From assembly GCA_905210855.1 (NCBI GenBank), contig CAJLYL010000010.1, positions 1-30,824 on the forward strand: 30,824 nt of DNA, given 5' to 3'. The position numbers and the translations under genes are program-made. Positions 24,487 to 30,824 of this stretch are shown here, one piece after another. Below the pieces are notes generated by a model, which worked only from the letters and a program-made list of their open reading frames with translations, was not told where the DNA came from and did not search any database. Within the stretch, counting starts at the first letter, position 1. Every line of letters starts with the position of its first letter. Source of the stretch: an uncultured Clostridia bacterium (GTDB lineage Bacteria; Bacillota; Clostridia; UMGS1810).

Positions 24487-24598
24487 TTTGCTTCCCTCCT
24501 TCATAATAAAATGATTTCACAGGTACTCAAGCGTCATGCTTGTCAGTGCTCAATACAAATATATATAATTCGTACTGCCGCACTACTTACCTTGGATT

Positions 24599-24627
24599 GT
24601 AAGTGTCCGGCATCCGGATCAGCTTAC
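24599..24627 (-). other. Leader hairpin between rpsL and rpsG
   Basis: GTAAG (24599-24603) pairs with CTTAC (24623-24627) and the inner CCGG/CCGG pair closes a small loop. It lies in a 167-base gap after rpsL. A translational control site for S7 is a possible role by analogy with Gammaproteobacteria. No feature proves it. Confidence 0.35.
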
Positions 24628-24653
24628 ATCAGTTTGTTTCAGACAAGTGCGCA

Positions 24654-25061
24654 TTATTTTGCTTTTGCGCCGTACTTGGATCTTGCCTGTTTTCTGTTGG
24701 CAACACCGGATGCGTCAAGCGCTCCGCGGATGATGTGGTATCTTACACCCGGGAGGTCTTTAACTCTTCCTCCTCTGATAAGAACAACACTGTGCTCCTG
24801 GAGATTGTGACCCATACCCGGAATATAAGCGGATACTTCGATTCCGTTTGTAAGTCTTACTCTGGCCATCTTACGCAGAGCCGAGTTAGGCTTTTTGGGG
24901 GTCATGGTCTTAACGGCTGTGCAAACGCCTCTTTTCTGAGGAGCGCTCTGATCGGTAGCTCTCTTTTTAAGCGAGTTGAATCCGAACTGAAGTGCCGGAG
25001 CCGTAGATTTCTTGTCCGATGTCTGTCTGCCCTTTCTTACTAACTGATTAAATGTAGGCAA
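24654..25061 (-). CDS. rpsL: 30S ribosomal protein S12
   Basis: A 135-residue S12 with TFNQLVRKGR at the start, TAVKTMTPKKPNSALRKMARVRL, and GVRYHIIRGALDASGV. S12 sits at the decoding centre. The lysine in KKPNSALRK is wild type, so no streptomycin-resistance change is visible at that position. The ATG at 25061 follows GGAGG. It is the second gene of the str operon, after the L7Ae-type protein. The rpoB and rpoC genes that precede this operon in many Firmicutes are not present here; an AraC regulator lies upstream instead. Confidence 0.99.
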   Translation of the reverse strand: MPTFNQLVRKGRQTSDKKSTAPALQFGFNSLKKRATDQSAPQKRGVCTAVKTMTPKKPNSALRKMARVRLTNGIEVSAYIPGMGHNLQEHSVVLIRGGRVKDLPGVRYHIIRGALDASGVANRKQARSKYGAKAK

Positions 25062-25126
25062 TTAATTTCACCTCCTGTAAAAGTATTTATATTAAAATGC
25101 CCCTTGCGGAGCAGATTAACCGCTTA

Positions 25127-25369
25127 TCATTTGCGAATCGTAACGACGGCTGCGTCAACGTCTATCCGGCAAGCCTTGCCGAGAGCCGATTTTGACGGAA
25201 CCTCCGTTACCGGAACACCGTGCTGCGCACACAGATTGACAAAGCCTTCGTATATGTTCGGAGCAATGTCAGATGCCACATATGCCATTGCGGCGCCGTC
25301 CGTCTCAATGAGCTTTATGCTTCTGCGCAATCCCGCAACCAAGCTGTCCGATGATATGTTCTCAAACAA
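25127..25369 (-). CDS. L7Ae/L30e family K-turn RNA-binding protein (YbxF type)
   Basis: An 80-residue member of the L7Ae/L30e/Gadd45 family: the N-terminal VAGLRRSIKLIETDGAAMAYVASDI, a central IYEGFVNLCAQHGVPVTEV, and the closing KSALGKACRIDVDAAVVTI, matching Bacillus YbxF in length and layout. These proteins bind kink-turn RNA. I choose a TTG start at 25369 because AAGGAGG lies 8 bases upstream and the family length then fits. An ATG at 25435 would add 22 residues without a ribosome site and lies only about five bases from the likely transcription start. It leads the str operon, as in many Firmicutes. Confidence 0.85.
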   Translation of the reverse strand: MFENISSDSLVAGLRRSIKLIETDGAAMAYVASDIAPNIYEGFVNLCAQHGVPVTEVPSKSALGKACRIDVDAAVVTIRK

Positions 25370-25446
25370 CTTTAAGTCCTCCTTTTGTTTGTATCGTTGT
25401 GCCAAACGGGCATAATTTTCCCATTCCTTACGCATGATACCATATA

Positions 25447-25475
25447 ATTATATATCATCCGATTGTGTTTGTCAA
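25447..25475 (-). promoter_or_regulatory. str operon promoter
   Basis: On the minus strand a full consensus: TTGACA (25470-25475), 17-base spacer, TATAAT (25447-25452). The start of transcription falls near 25440, giving a leader of about 70 bases to the TTG start at 25369. Confidence 0.85.
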
Positions 25476-25520
25476 TAGTTTTTACAAGTTTTTTCGCGTT
25501 TTTCGCGAAAATTTCCTTCC

Positions 25521-26390
25521 TCAGCTGCCGAGTATCAAGCCGTCTATCCGTCCGCTGATTTTTCGGTACTCCGTCGGCGAGCAGAACTTATATTTTTTGA
25601 ATATGCGGTTGAAATACGACAGTGACGAAAAACCTACATTATATGATATTTCCGATATGCTCATGTCGGTCTTAAGCAGTTTTTCCGCCTTGCAGATTCT
25701 CACAAAATTGAGATAATCCGTAACCGTGCTGCCCGTCGCCCGCTTAAACAGACGGCAAAAATAGTATTCGTTGAGATTAAGCACACGGCTGAGCGTCTCA
25801 AGTTCCAGATGCTCAGTGTAGTTTGCGTCGATGTACTCAATAACCGGCACAATCCTCTCCATTGCCTTGCTGTCGGGCGCACTGCCGTCAGCCATGAGTC
25901 CCTTGCGGTGCAGCAGGGCGACCATCCTGTATATGTCCGCCATGAGATAATACTCGAAGGCATTGTCCTTTTCACGGTTCTCGAGGCGCATATCGTTTAC
26001 TATGCGCACCGCCTCGCCAAGATCCGGGTCGTCTTTTTTGAATACATAGCAGCCGACATCGTTTGAGTGAAGAAAACGCATCATATAGCGCATGGCGCTG
26101 TTTTGCACGGGATTCGGAGCACGAAACTGAATGAGAGTATCGTTTGTGCCGTCCGCCGTCACCTGAGTCATGTGCGGCACACGGCTGTTGACAAATATCA
26201 GCTCCCCGGCATCGCCGGAGTATTCTCCCTCATCGGTTCGGCAGAGCATGGAGCCTCTGTTTACCATGAGAAATTCAAGTTCCGTGTGAAAATGCATTTG
26301 ACATATGACGCCGTTTTTTGCCAAGCCGCCCTGATCATTGATTCTCAGCGGCATATCGGGATTTGAGAATATCACCTGTTCATTGTACAT
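25521..26390 (-). CDS. AraC family transcriptional regulator
   Basis: A 289-residue regulator. The N-terminal half is a cupin-like sensor (ICQMHFHTELEFLMVNRGSMLCRTDEGEYSGDAGELIFVNSRVPH), and the C-terminal 100 residues are a paired HTH (LNLNEYYFCRLFKRATGSTVTDYLNFVRICKAEKLL, ISEISYNVGFSSLSYFNRIFKKYKFCSPTEYR). It is divergent to an oxidoreductase and sugar isomerase pair, which it probably activates in response to their substrate. The ATG at 26390 follows AAGAGG. The shared gap holds five direct repeats that fit AraC-type binding sites. Confidence 0.93.
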   Translation of the reverse strand: MYNEQVIFSNPDMPLRINDQGGLAKNGVICQMHFHTELEFLMVNRGSMLCRTDEGEYSGDAGELIFVNSRVPHMTQVTADGTNDTLIQFRAPNPVQNSAMRYMMRFLHSNDVGCYVFKKDDPDLGEAVRIVNDMRLENREKDNAFEYYLMADIYRMVALLHRKGLMADGSAPDSKAMERIVPVIEYIDANYTEHLELETLSRVLNLNEYYFCRLFKRATGSTVTDYLNFVRICKAEKLLKTDMSISEISYNVGFSSLSYFNRIFKKYKFCSPTEYRKISGRIDGLILGS

Positions 26391-26406
26391 ATCATAATTC
26401 CTCTTT

Positions 26407-26502
26407 GTCAATATATTTCAAACAACAGTCAACATTATTATAGAAAAAAGTCAATATCATTGCTATAATCAATATAACATATGATTTGAAAAAAATCAAT
26501 AT
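26407..26502 (+). promoter_or_regulatory. Array of five direct repeats (RTCAAYAT), likely AraC-regulator sites
   Basis: The repeats are GTCAATAT at 26407, GTCAACAT at 26428, GTCAATAT at 26450, ATCAATAT at 26468 and ATCAATAT at 26495. The first three are 21-22 bases apart, two helical turns, the usual spacing of AraC-family half-sites. An extended -10 box (TGCTATAAT, TATAAT at 26464-26469) without a good -35 lies among them, typical of an activator-dependent promoter. Confidence 0.6.
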
Positions 26503-26527
26503 TTTTATAAAAAAGGAGTTATGACAA

Positions 26528-27691
26528 ATGGCTAAAAGTGATTTGGATGCTTTCAAATTCGATCAAACCGAGACGGTCATTGACGCATCAAAAAAAGTAA
26601 GAATCGGTATTATCGGCACAGGCTGGATTGCTGCGGCCCACATCAGAGAATACCTCAAGATGCCCGATGTTGAAATCGTGTCCGGCGCAGACCTCATCGA
26701 CGGCAAAGCCGAAAAGTTCTTTAAAGAAAACGGAGTGGAGGGCGCTAAATGCTACCACGACCACAAAGAGCTTATCGACGCCGGCGGAGTTGACGCAGTA
26801 AGCATATGTACATACAACAGCACCCACGCCGAGTGCGCAATATACGCCCTGGAACACGGCGTAAATGTACTGCTGGAAAAGCCGATGTGCGTTACCACAG
26901 AGGAGGCCGTTGCAATCTGCAAAGCTGAAAAAGCAAGCGGCAAGATCCTCTCAATCGGATTCCAGCCCAGATTTGACAACAACATGAAGATGGTTAAAAG
27001 CATAGTTCAGTCCGGCGCGCTTGGCAAGATCTATTACATCCAGACAGGCGGCGGCAGAAGACACGGCATACCCACGCCTTTCGGCACAACCTTCATCGAG
27101 TCCGACAAGGGCGTTATCGGTGCGCTCGGCGACATCGGCTGCTATTCGCTCGACATGGTGCTCAACGCAATCGGCTATCCCAAGCCGCTCACGGTTACCG
27201 GATATGTGTCCGACTTCTTCGGCAAAGACCCCGACTACTTCGTATCAGAGGGCAAACCGGCAGAGTATGCAAACATCTTCGGCGTGGACGATTTCGGCGC
27301 GGCATTTGTCCGTCTTGAGGGCGGTATAATCCTCGACTTCAGAATTGCGTGGGCAATGCATCTCGACACCCCGGGAGACACAATAATCATGGGTACAAAG
27401 GGCAGCCTGAGAATCCCCTCGACAGAGTGCTGGAACGGCTCTATCGGCGGCCCGCTCAAACTGTATCAGAGAATTGCCGGCAAGGATGTTGAAACAGAAT
27501 TCCCCATGCAGGCACCGCTTGCCGAGGGTTGCTTCTACTACAAGATCCGCTCCTTCCTGGACGCGGTAAAGAACGGCGGCAAAGCCCCCGTTTCGTCAAA
27601 AGAAATTCTCATCAACCAGGCTATAATCGACGCAATCAACAAGTCGAGCAGAGCCGGCGAGGAAATAAAAGTGGAAATTCCCGAAATATAA
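26528..27691 (+). CDS. Gfo/Idh/MocA family oxidoreductase
   Basis: A 387-residue NAD(P)-dependent sugar or polyol dehydrogenase. The Rossmann loop GIIGTGWIAAAH begins at residue 27, and EKPM (117-120) is the family's conserved substrate-side motif. The C-terminal domain has GGGRRHGIPTPFGTTFIE and the GALGDIGCYSLDMVLNAIG active-site helix. Substrates in this family range from myo-inositol to glucose derivatives; the specific one cannot be read here. AAAGGAG is 9 bases before the ATG at 26528. It is co-transcribed with a TIM-barrel isomerase 25 bases downstream and probably controlled by the divergent AraC protein. Confidence 0.94.
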   Translation: MAKSDLDAFKFDQTETVIDASKKVRIGIIGTGWIAAAHIREYLKMPDVEIVSGADLIDGKAEKFFKENGVEGAKCYHDHKELIDAGGVDAVSICTYNSTHAECAIYALEHGVNVLLEKPMCVTTEEAVAICKAEKASGKILSIGFQPRFDNNMKMVKSIVQSGALGKIYYIQTGGGRRHGIPTPFGTTFIESDKGVIGALGDIGCYSLDMVLNAIGYPKPLTVTGYVSDFFGKDPDYFVSEGKPAEYANIFGVDDFGAAFVRLEGGIILDFRIAWAMHLDTPGDTIIMGTKGSLRIPSTECWNGSIGGPLKLYQRIAGKDVETEFPMQAPLAEGCFYYKIRSFLDAVKNGGKAPVSSKEILINQAIIDAINKSSRAGEEIKVEIPEI

Positions 27692-27716
27692 TTTATAAGA
27701 AAGCAGGATGATTATA

Positions 27717-28544
27717 ATGAAAAAATTCAAAGTAGGTCTTCAGCTTTACAGCATTCGTGATGCCATGGAAAAAGACATGGACGACGCACTCGGCAAAGTA
27801 AAGGCTATGGGTTACGACTATGTTGAGTTTGCCGGATATTTCGGCAAGAGCGCCGAGGAAGTGAAAGCGCTGCTTGATAAGCACGGTCTTGAGTGCGTAT
27901 CGGTTCACCAGGCGCCGAGCCTCTTTTGGGAGGAAGGTCAGCCGGCAATAGATTTTCTTAAGACAATCGGCGCAAAGTACTGTGCTATCCCATGGTACAC
28001 GGTTGACGAATATAAAAACAACTGGGACGAGACGATGAAGAAATTCACCGAGCTGGGCAAAACAATGAAAGAAAACGGAATTCAGCTTATGTACCACAAC
28101 CACGATTTTGAGTTCCAAAAAATTGACGGCGAAACTATCATCGACAGGATGTATGCAACAATCCCGAATGACTTGCTCAAACCGCAGTTTGACACTTGCT
28201 GGATACACTATGCGGGCTATAACCCGTCGGATTATCTCAGAAAATATGCCGGCAAGATTGAAATCGTTCACCTGAAAGACTTTGTATGCGAAAAACTCGG
28301 CGGCGGCCCGGTTTACGGTCTTATCGACGAGAGCGGCGCAGAACAGAAACCCAAGAGCCGCGAGGAAAACGGATTTAAGTTCATGCCTGTCGGATACGGC
28401 ATACAGGACTGGAAATCAATCCTTGCAGCTGCCGAGGATGCAGGCGCAGAGGTTGTAATCGTGGAGCAGGATCAGTCGCTCGACAGAGATCCTCTCGAGG
28501 CTGCAAAGATGAGCAGAGATTACCTCAAGACTCTCGGACTTTGA
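27717..28544 (+). CDS. Sugar phosphate isomerase/epimerase (AP endonuclease 2-like TIM barrel)
   Basis: A 275-residue TIM-barrel enzyme of the IolE/xylose-isomerase-like family: KVGLQLYSIRDAMEKDM at the start, YDYVEFAGYFG, the metal-side IQLMYHNHDFEF, PQFDTCWIHYAG, KIEIVHLKD, and VVIVEQDQS near the end. These match the metal-binding His/Glu/Asp strands of the family. It likely isomerises or dehydrates the product of the adjacent Gfo/Idh/MocA dehydrogenase. I use the ATG at 27717, with AGGA 8 bases before; an in-frame ATG at 27708 overlaps that ribosome site. A terminator follows. Confidence 0.93.
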   Translation: MKKFKVGLQLYSIRDAMEKDMDDALGKVKAMGYDYVEFAGYFGKSAEEVKALLDKHGLECVSVHQAPSLFWEEGQPAIDFLKTIGAKYCAIPWYTVDEYKNNWDETMKKFTELGKTMKENGIQLMYHNHDFEFQKIDGETIIDRMYATIPNDLLKPQFDTCWIHYAGYNPSDYLRKYAGKIEIVHLKDFVCEKLGGGPVYGLIDESGAEQKPKSREENGFKFMPVGYGIQDWKSILAAAEDAGAEVVIVEQDQSLDRDPLEAAKMSRDYLKTLGL

Positions 28545-28614
28545 TTCATAAAAAAATGATGAAGTAACCCGAGCGTATGAAAATTTACGAAATCATATAA
28601 AAAGCATAAAAAAA

Positions 28615-28660
28615 GCCTGAATATACAAGCGAAATTCTGCTTGCGTATTCGGGCTTTATT
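28615..28660 (+). terminator. Terminator of the oxidoreductase-isomerase operon
   Basis: A 16-bp stem with a few wobble pairs (GCCTGAATATACAAGC at 28615-28630 against 28639-28654) is followed by TTTATTT. Confidence 0.8.
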
Positions 28661-28771
28661 TATATTCTAAAATATTCCAAAATCAAATATTTTGCATACA
28701 GCTAAATTCATTAATAACTCTGTGTATTTGCATAAGTGGTAAAATACATACAGGAAAGGGTGCTGATTTGA

Positions 28772-29248
28772 ATGAGGAAAATCACAAATGAATTTATTTT
28801 GAATTTCAGAACATATTTAACCGAGGAGGAAAAGAGCGAAAATACCACAGAGAAATATATCCGCGATGTCACTTTCTTTATGATGTGGCTCGGCGGACGC
28901 GAGGTAACCAAAATGTCGGTTTTGGAATATAAAAAGGAACTGTGCCGAAAGTATTTGCCGAGCAGTGTAAACGCGGCAATATCTTCGCTCAACAGTTTTT
29001 TCGGCTTTATGCAGTGGCACAGCATACGGATAAAGGCAGTGAAAATTCAAAGGCGTATTTTTTCAAGCAAAGACAAAGAACTGACATAAGCGGAATATGA
29101 AAGATTGCTGACAGCGGCGAAAAGCAAAAGAAACGAAAAACTGTATCTGCTGATGCAAACCATATGCAGCACCGGAATCAGGGTGTCGGAACTGAGATTT
29201 GTAACTTGCGAAGCCGTGAAAAGCGGTCAGGCGACCATTACCTTTCAA
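28772..29248 (+). pseudogene. Tyrosine recombinase (XerC/integrase type), broken
   Basis: The first 105 residues (to a TAA at 29087-29089) are a complete core-binding domain: FRTYLTEEEKSENTTEKYIRDVTFFMMWL and KKELCRKYLPSSVNAAISSLNSFFGFM. Reading past the stop in the same frame continues the catalytic domain: EYERLLTAAKSKRNEKLYLLMQTICSTGIRVSELRFVT, including the first catalytic Arg (TGIRVSEL), then KSGQATITF. There the gene is cut and an unrelated sequence follows; the His-x-x-Arg and Tyr boxes are missing. So it has a nonsense mutation and a 3' deletion. It is probably a remnant of an integrated element or a dedicated recombinase. No attachment site is evident. Confidence 0.85.
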
Positions 29249-29397
29249 TGATTATTACATCTCGTTGGTATGCAGGAGGAATGGCACTGGATAAATTCAG
29301 AAAAGAGATGTTGGAAGATACACATATTACAAAACTGGTCGATTTCAGTAATGCAAAAGACTGTTTTCCGGGAGCAAGTATTGGAGCCGGAGCTTTT
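29242..29397 (+). pseudogene. Fragment of an Eco57I-like adenine methyltransferase/restriction enzyme
   Basis: About 51 residues (SMIITSRWYAGGMALDKF, FRKEMLEDTHITKLVDF, NAKDCFPGASIGAG) resemble the central part of N6-adenine methylase subunits of Eco57I type, from my memory of the family. No start and no catalytic NPPY motif are present. It is joined to the recombinase remnant on the left and to the next fragment on the right, in a different frame from both. Confidence 0.6.
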
Positions 29398-29947
29398 TAA
29401 GAAAGTAACGGGACTTTCGGTTAAAGATTTCGATATTCTCTGCTCCATAGGCTTGTTTGACCCCGAAAAGATGAATCAAGGAATTTTCGGTTTCTGCAAA
29501 TATGAAAATTCAAGCCTTTCATACACCGGAATTGACAAACACGAAGGTGAGGCTGTCGGCGGCTGGGACACTGTACTGCGCCGGGAAGAATATGAAATGC
29601 TTTATTCTAAACAGCAGGCAACCGTTGTTGATTTGACACAAGCGATAAACACCAAGTCGGAAACCGAAAAACTATCCGGACAAACTTCGGAAAATATTAC
29701 GGCAGAAGCGGAACATCAATCTGTTATGATGAAATCAAGCGCCGAGCCAATACCCGAAACGAATTGGGATGAAATTCTTGCTCCGGTCGGTGTCGGAACT
29801 ATGGTTAAACACAAGACATTCGGAAATGGTACGGTTGTTTGGATGGATAAGCCAAAAAAACACATCAAAGTCAGGTTCACCGCAGGTGAAAAGCAGTTTA
29901 TTTTCCCCGGCGCATTTATCGATGGATTTTTGGATATCAACCATTAA
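29383..29947 (+). pseudogene. Protein tail with Tudor/CarD-like C-terminal domain, 5' end missing
   Basis: About 187 residues in one frame. The first half (ELFKKVTGLSVKDFDILCSI, YTGIDKHEGEAVGGWDTVL) I do not recognise. A Ser/Glu-rich linker follows, and the last 65 residues (GVGTMVKHKTFGNGTVVWMD, KHIKVRFTAGEKQFIFPGAF) look like the small beta-barrel (Tudor-like) found at the C-terminus of UvrD/PcrA helicases and other nucleic-acid proteins. An open frame continues left to 29270, but that part is an out-of-frame reading of the methylase fragment, so the true N-terminus is lost. No ribosome site precedes a plausible start. Confidence 0.55.
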
Positions 29948-30070
29948 GTAAAAATCACTCACATTTTGCCGATGCGTCAATTTCCGAAAAATATGCAAGC
30001 CAAGTTCTGTCAAACATCTTTGCAGTGTAAAAACAAGGTCTGTCCTCTTTGATGAATGTGCGGATAAAAA

Positions 30071-30116
30071 ATTAAAGCCGAAAACCCATTTTACTGAGTT
30101 TTCGGCTTTAATTTTG
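30071..30116. terminator. Bidirectional terminator before the YgjV-like gene
   Basis: A perfect 15-bp stem, ATTAAAGCCGAAAAC (30071-30085) and GTTTTCGGCTTTAAT (30098-30112), with T-rich flanks on both strands, lies between the converging Tudor-like fragment and YgjV-like gene. Confidence 0.85.
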
Positions 30117-30169
30117 TCCTTGCTGCGCCGTTTCGGCTATTTTTGATATTTTCACCTTATCCGGCGGCA

Positions 30170-30679
30170 TTATGCCGTTTCCTTTATTTTTTTGCCTTCT
30201 CTTATGAAAGCGATTATTATCGACCCCTGCACAAGTGTCTCGTTTATCATTGTCGGCACGGAGAGATAATGTACCGCGTATGTCATCATGCTGACAGAAG
30301 CACACAGCGTAAATATGCGAATCATCTTTATCCGTTTACTGCCGAACGCCACCGTGGTGAGGCACGATGCAATCGCCGGGAAAACGCTGAAAGCATCTTT
30401 CCACACAGCAAGCGCCGCACCGACGAAAAACACGGAGAACAGCGGCACAAGCACCCGTCTGTACTTCACCGATTTTTCCGGCAAAAACAAAAGTTCGCGC
30501 AACACCGAGACGCTTGTCGTCGCGGCGGCAGGGTAACTCAAAATCAGCAAATGATGAGCCACCCACAAAAAATCCGTAACAAGCTTGACGGCAACCATGC
30601 GTCCGCGGCTTTTTTGCTGATATATCAAAAACGACACCGCTATGGCAAGAATACCCATTGCCTGACCTATGTAATTCAT
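30170..30679 (-). CDS. YgjV-like inner membrane protein
   Basis: A 169-residue protein with about five or six hydrophobic helices. It has the YgjV-type layout: N-terminal GQAMGILAIAVSFLIYQQKSR, a lysine-rich loop, LWVAHHLLILSYPAA, a long central membrane stretch (VLVPLFSVFFVGAALAVW) and a second pair of helices (MTYAVHYLSVPTMINETL). The function of this family is not established. AGGTG precedes the ATG at 30679. Its upstream region is occupied by repeat copy C, so its expression may depend on that element. A strong terminator lies downstream. Confidence 0.8.
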   Translation of the reverse strand: MNYIGQAMGILAIAVSFLIYQQKSRGRMVAVKLVTDFLWVAHHLLILSYPAAATTSVSVLRELLFLPEKSVKYRRVLVPLFSVFFVGAALAVWKDAFSVFPAIASCLTTVAFGSKRIKMIRIFTLCASVSMMTYAVHYLSVPTMINETLVQGSIIIAFIREGKKIKETA

Positions 30680-30699
30680 TATTTCACCTGAAATTCCGT

Positions 30700-30824
30700 A
30701 AATGCATACTGCGCTATGTGCGCGTGAAATATTCCGTTATAGGATGTGTATGTGTTTTTTATTCTTGACGGCTCGGACAGCAGTGCAGTAGCGCTGAACT
30801 CGCCGTCTAAGAATAAAAAACACA
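30700..30824. repeat. Dispersed palindromic repeat, copy C (partial, core inverted)
   Basis: The left flank (ATTCCGTTATAGGATG and the arm GTGTATGTGTTTTTTATT) matches the left flank of copies A and B in the same orientation. The 31-bp core at 30772-30802 is the exact reverse complement of the copy A core at 5741-5771. The right arm starts (AAGAATAAAAAACACA) and is cut off by the window edge. It lies upstream of the YgjV-like gene. The left end is estimated; the terminal inverted repeat cannot be checked. Confidence 0.85.

Overview
The window looks like a chromosomal segment of a Clostridia-class Firmicute, probably a gut or anaerobe lineage (family not resolved). The support is the gene content and order (FabT-like MarR regulator next to fabH, QueT, ftsE-ftsX-M23-S41 cluster, L7Ae-rpsL-rpsG-fusA-tuf, ruvC-ruvA-ruvB), strong AAGGAGG ribosome binding sites, sigma-A promoters of the TTGACA-17-TATAAT type, and frequent GTG/TTG starts. 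Nearly everything from 1 to 18.3 kb is on the minus strand.

Layout (the minus-strand part is read from right to left for transcription). 1-1.26 kb: the start of a fatty-acid synthesis locus, with a FabT-like repressor, fabH, and two copies of one palindromic operator. 1.26-1.6 kb: an orphan plus-strand promoter and hairpin. 1.6-5.6 kb: lipid kinase, acyltransferase-like protein, acyl-CoA ligase and queT as one compact operon. 5.86-9 kb: S41 protease, ROK regulator and MgtC-like membrane protein. 9.25-13.3 kb: PucR-type regulator, ftsE, ftsX and a coiled-coil M23 peptidase, a cell-wall hydrolase activation module. 13.5-16.1 kb: a zinc locus with a Zur-like regulator under a clear operator, a small membrane protein, then a zinc ABC transporter wrecked by two deletions. 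16.2-18.3 kb: ruvC, ruvA, ruvB. 18.5-19.8 kb: argG (+) behind candidate arginine boxes. 19.8-20.5 kb: an Fe-S type flavoprotein. 20.5-25.5 kb: the str operon with its promoter and a separate tuf promoter. 25.5-28.5 kb: an AraC regulator divergent from a two-gene sugar or polyol catabolic operon, with five phased direct repeats between them. 28.7-29.95 kb: joined fragments of a tyrosine recombinase, an adenine methyltransferase and a Tudor-like protein. 30.2-30.7 kb: a YgjV-like membrane protein.

The most unusual signal is a dispersed, strongly palindromic repeat of about 200 bp. There are two full copies (5644-5841 and 9013-9224) and one running off the right edge (from about 30700). The terminal inverted repeats are perfect within each full copy but differ in sequence between copies. 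In the third copy the central core is inverted relative to its flank. I know of no named family that matches, so it may be an undescribed non-autonomous element or structured RNA. A second theme is deletion scars: three separate places where fragments of different genes are welded together (adcA-adcC in frame, adcB to a lipoprotein tail, and recombinase-methylase-Tudor). These could be real reductive evolution or assembly collapse, and read data would decide.
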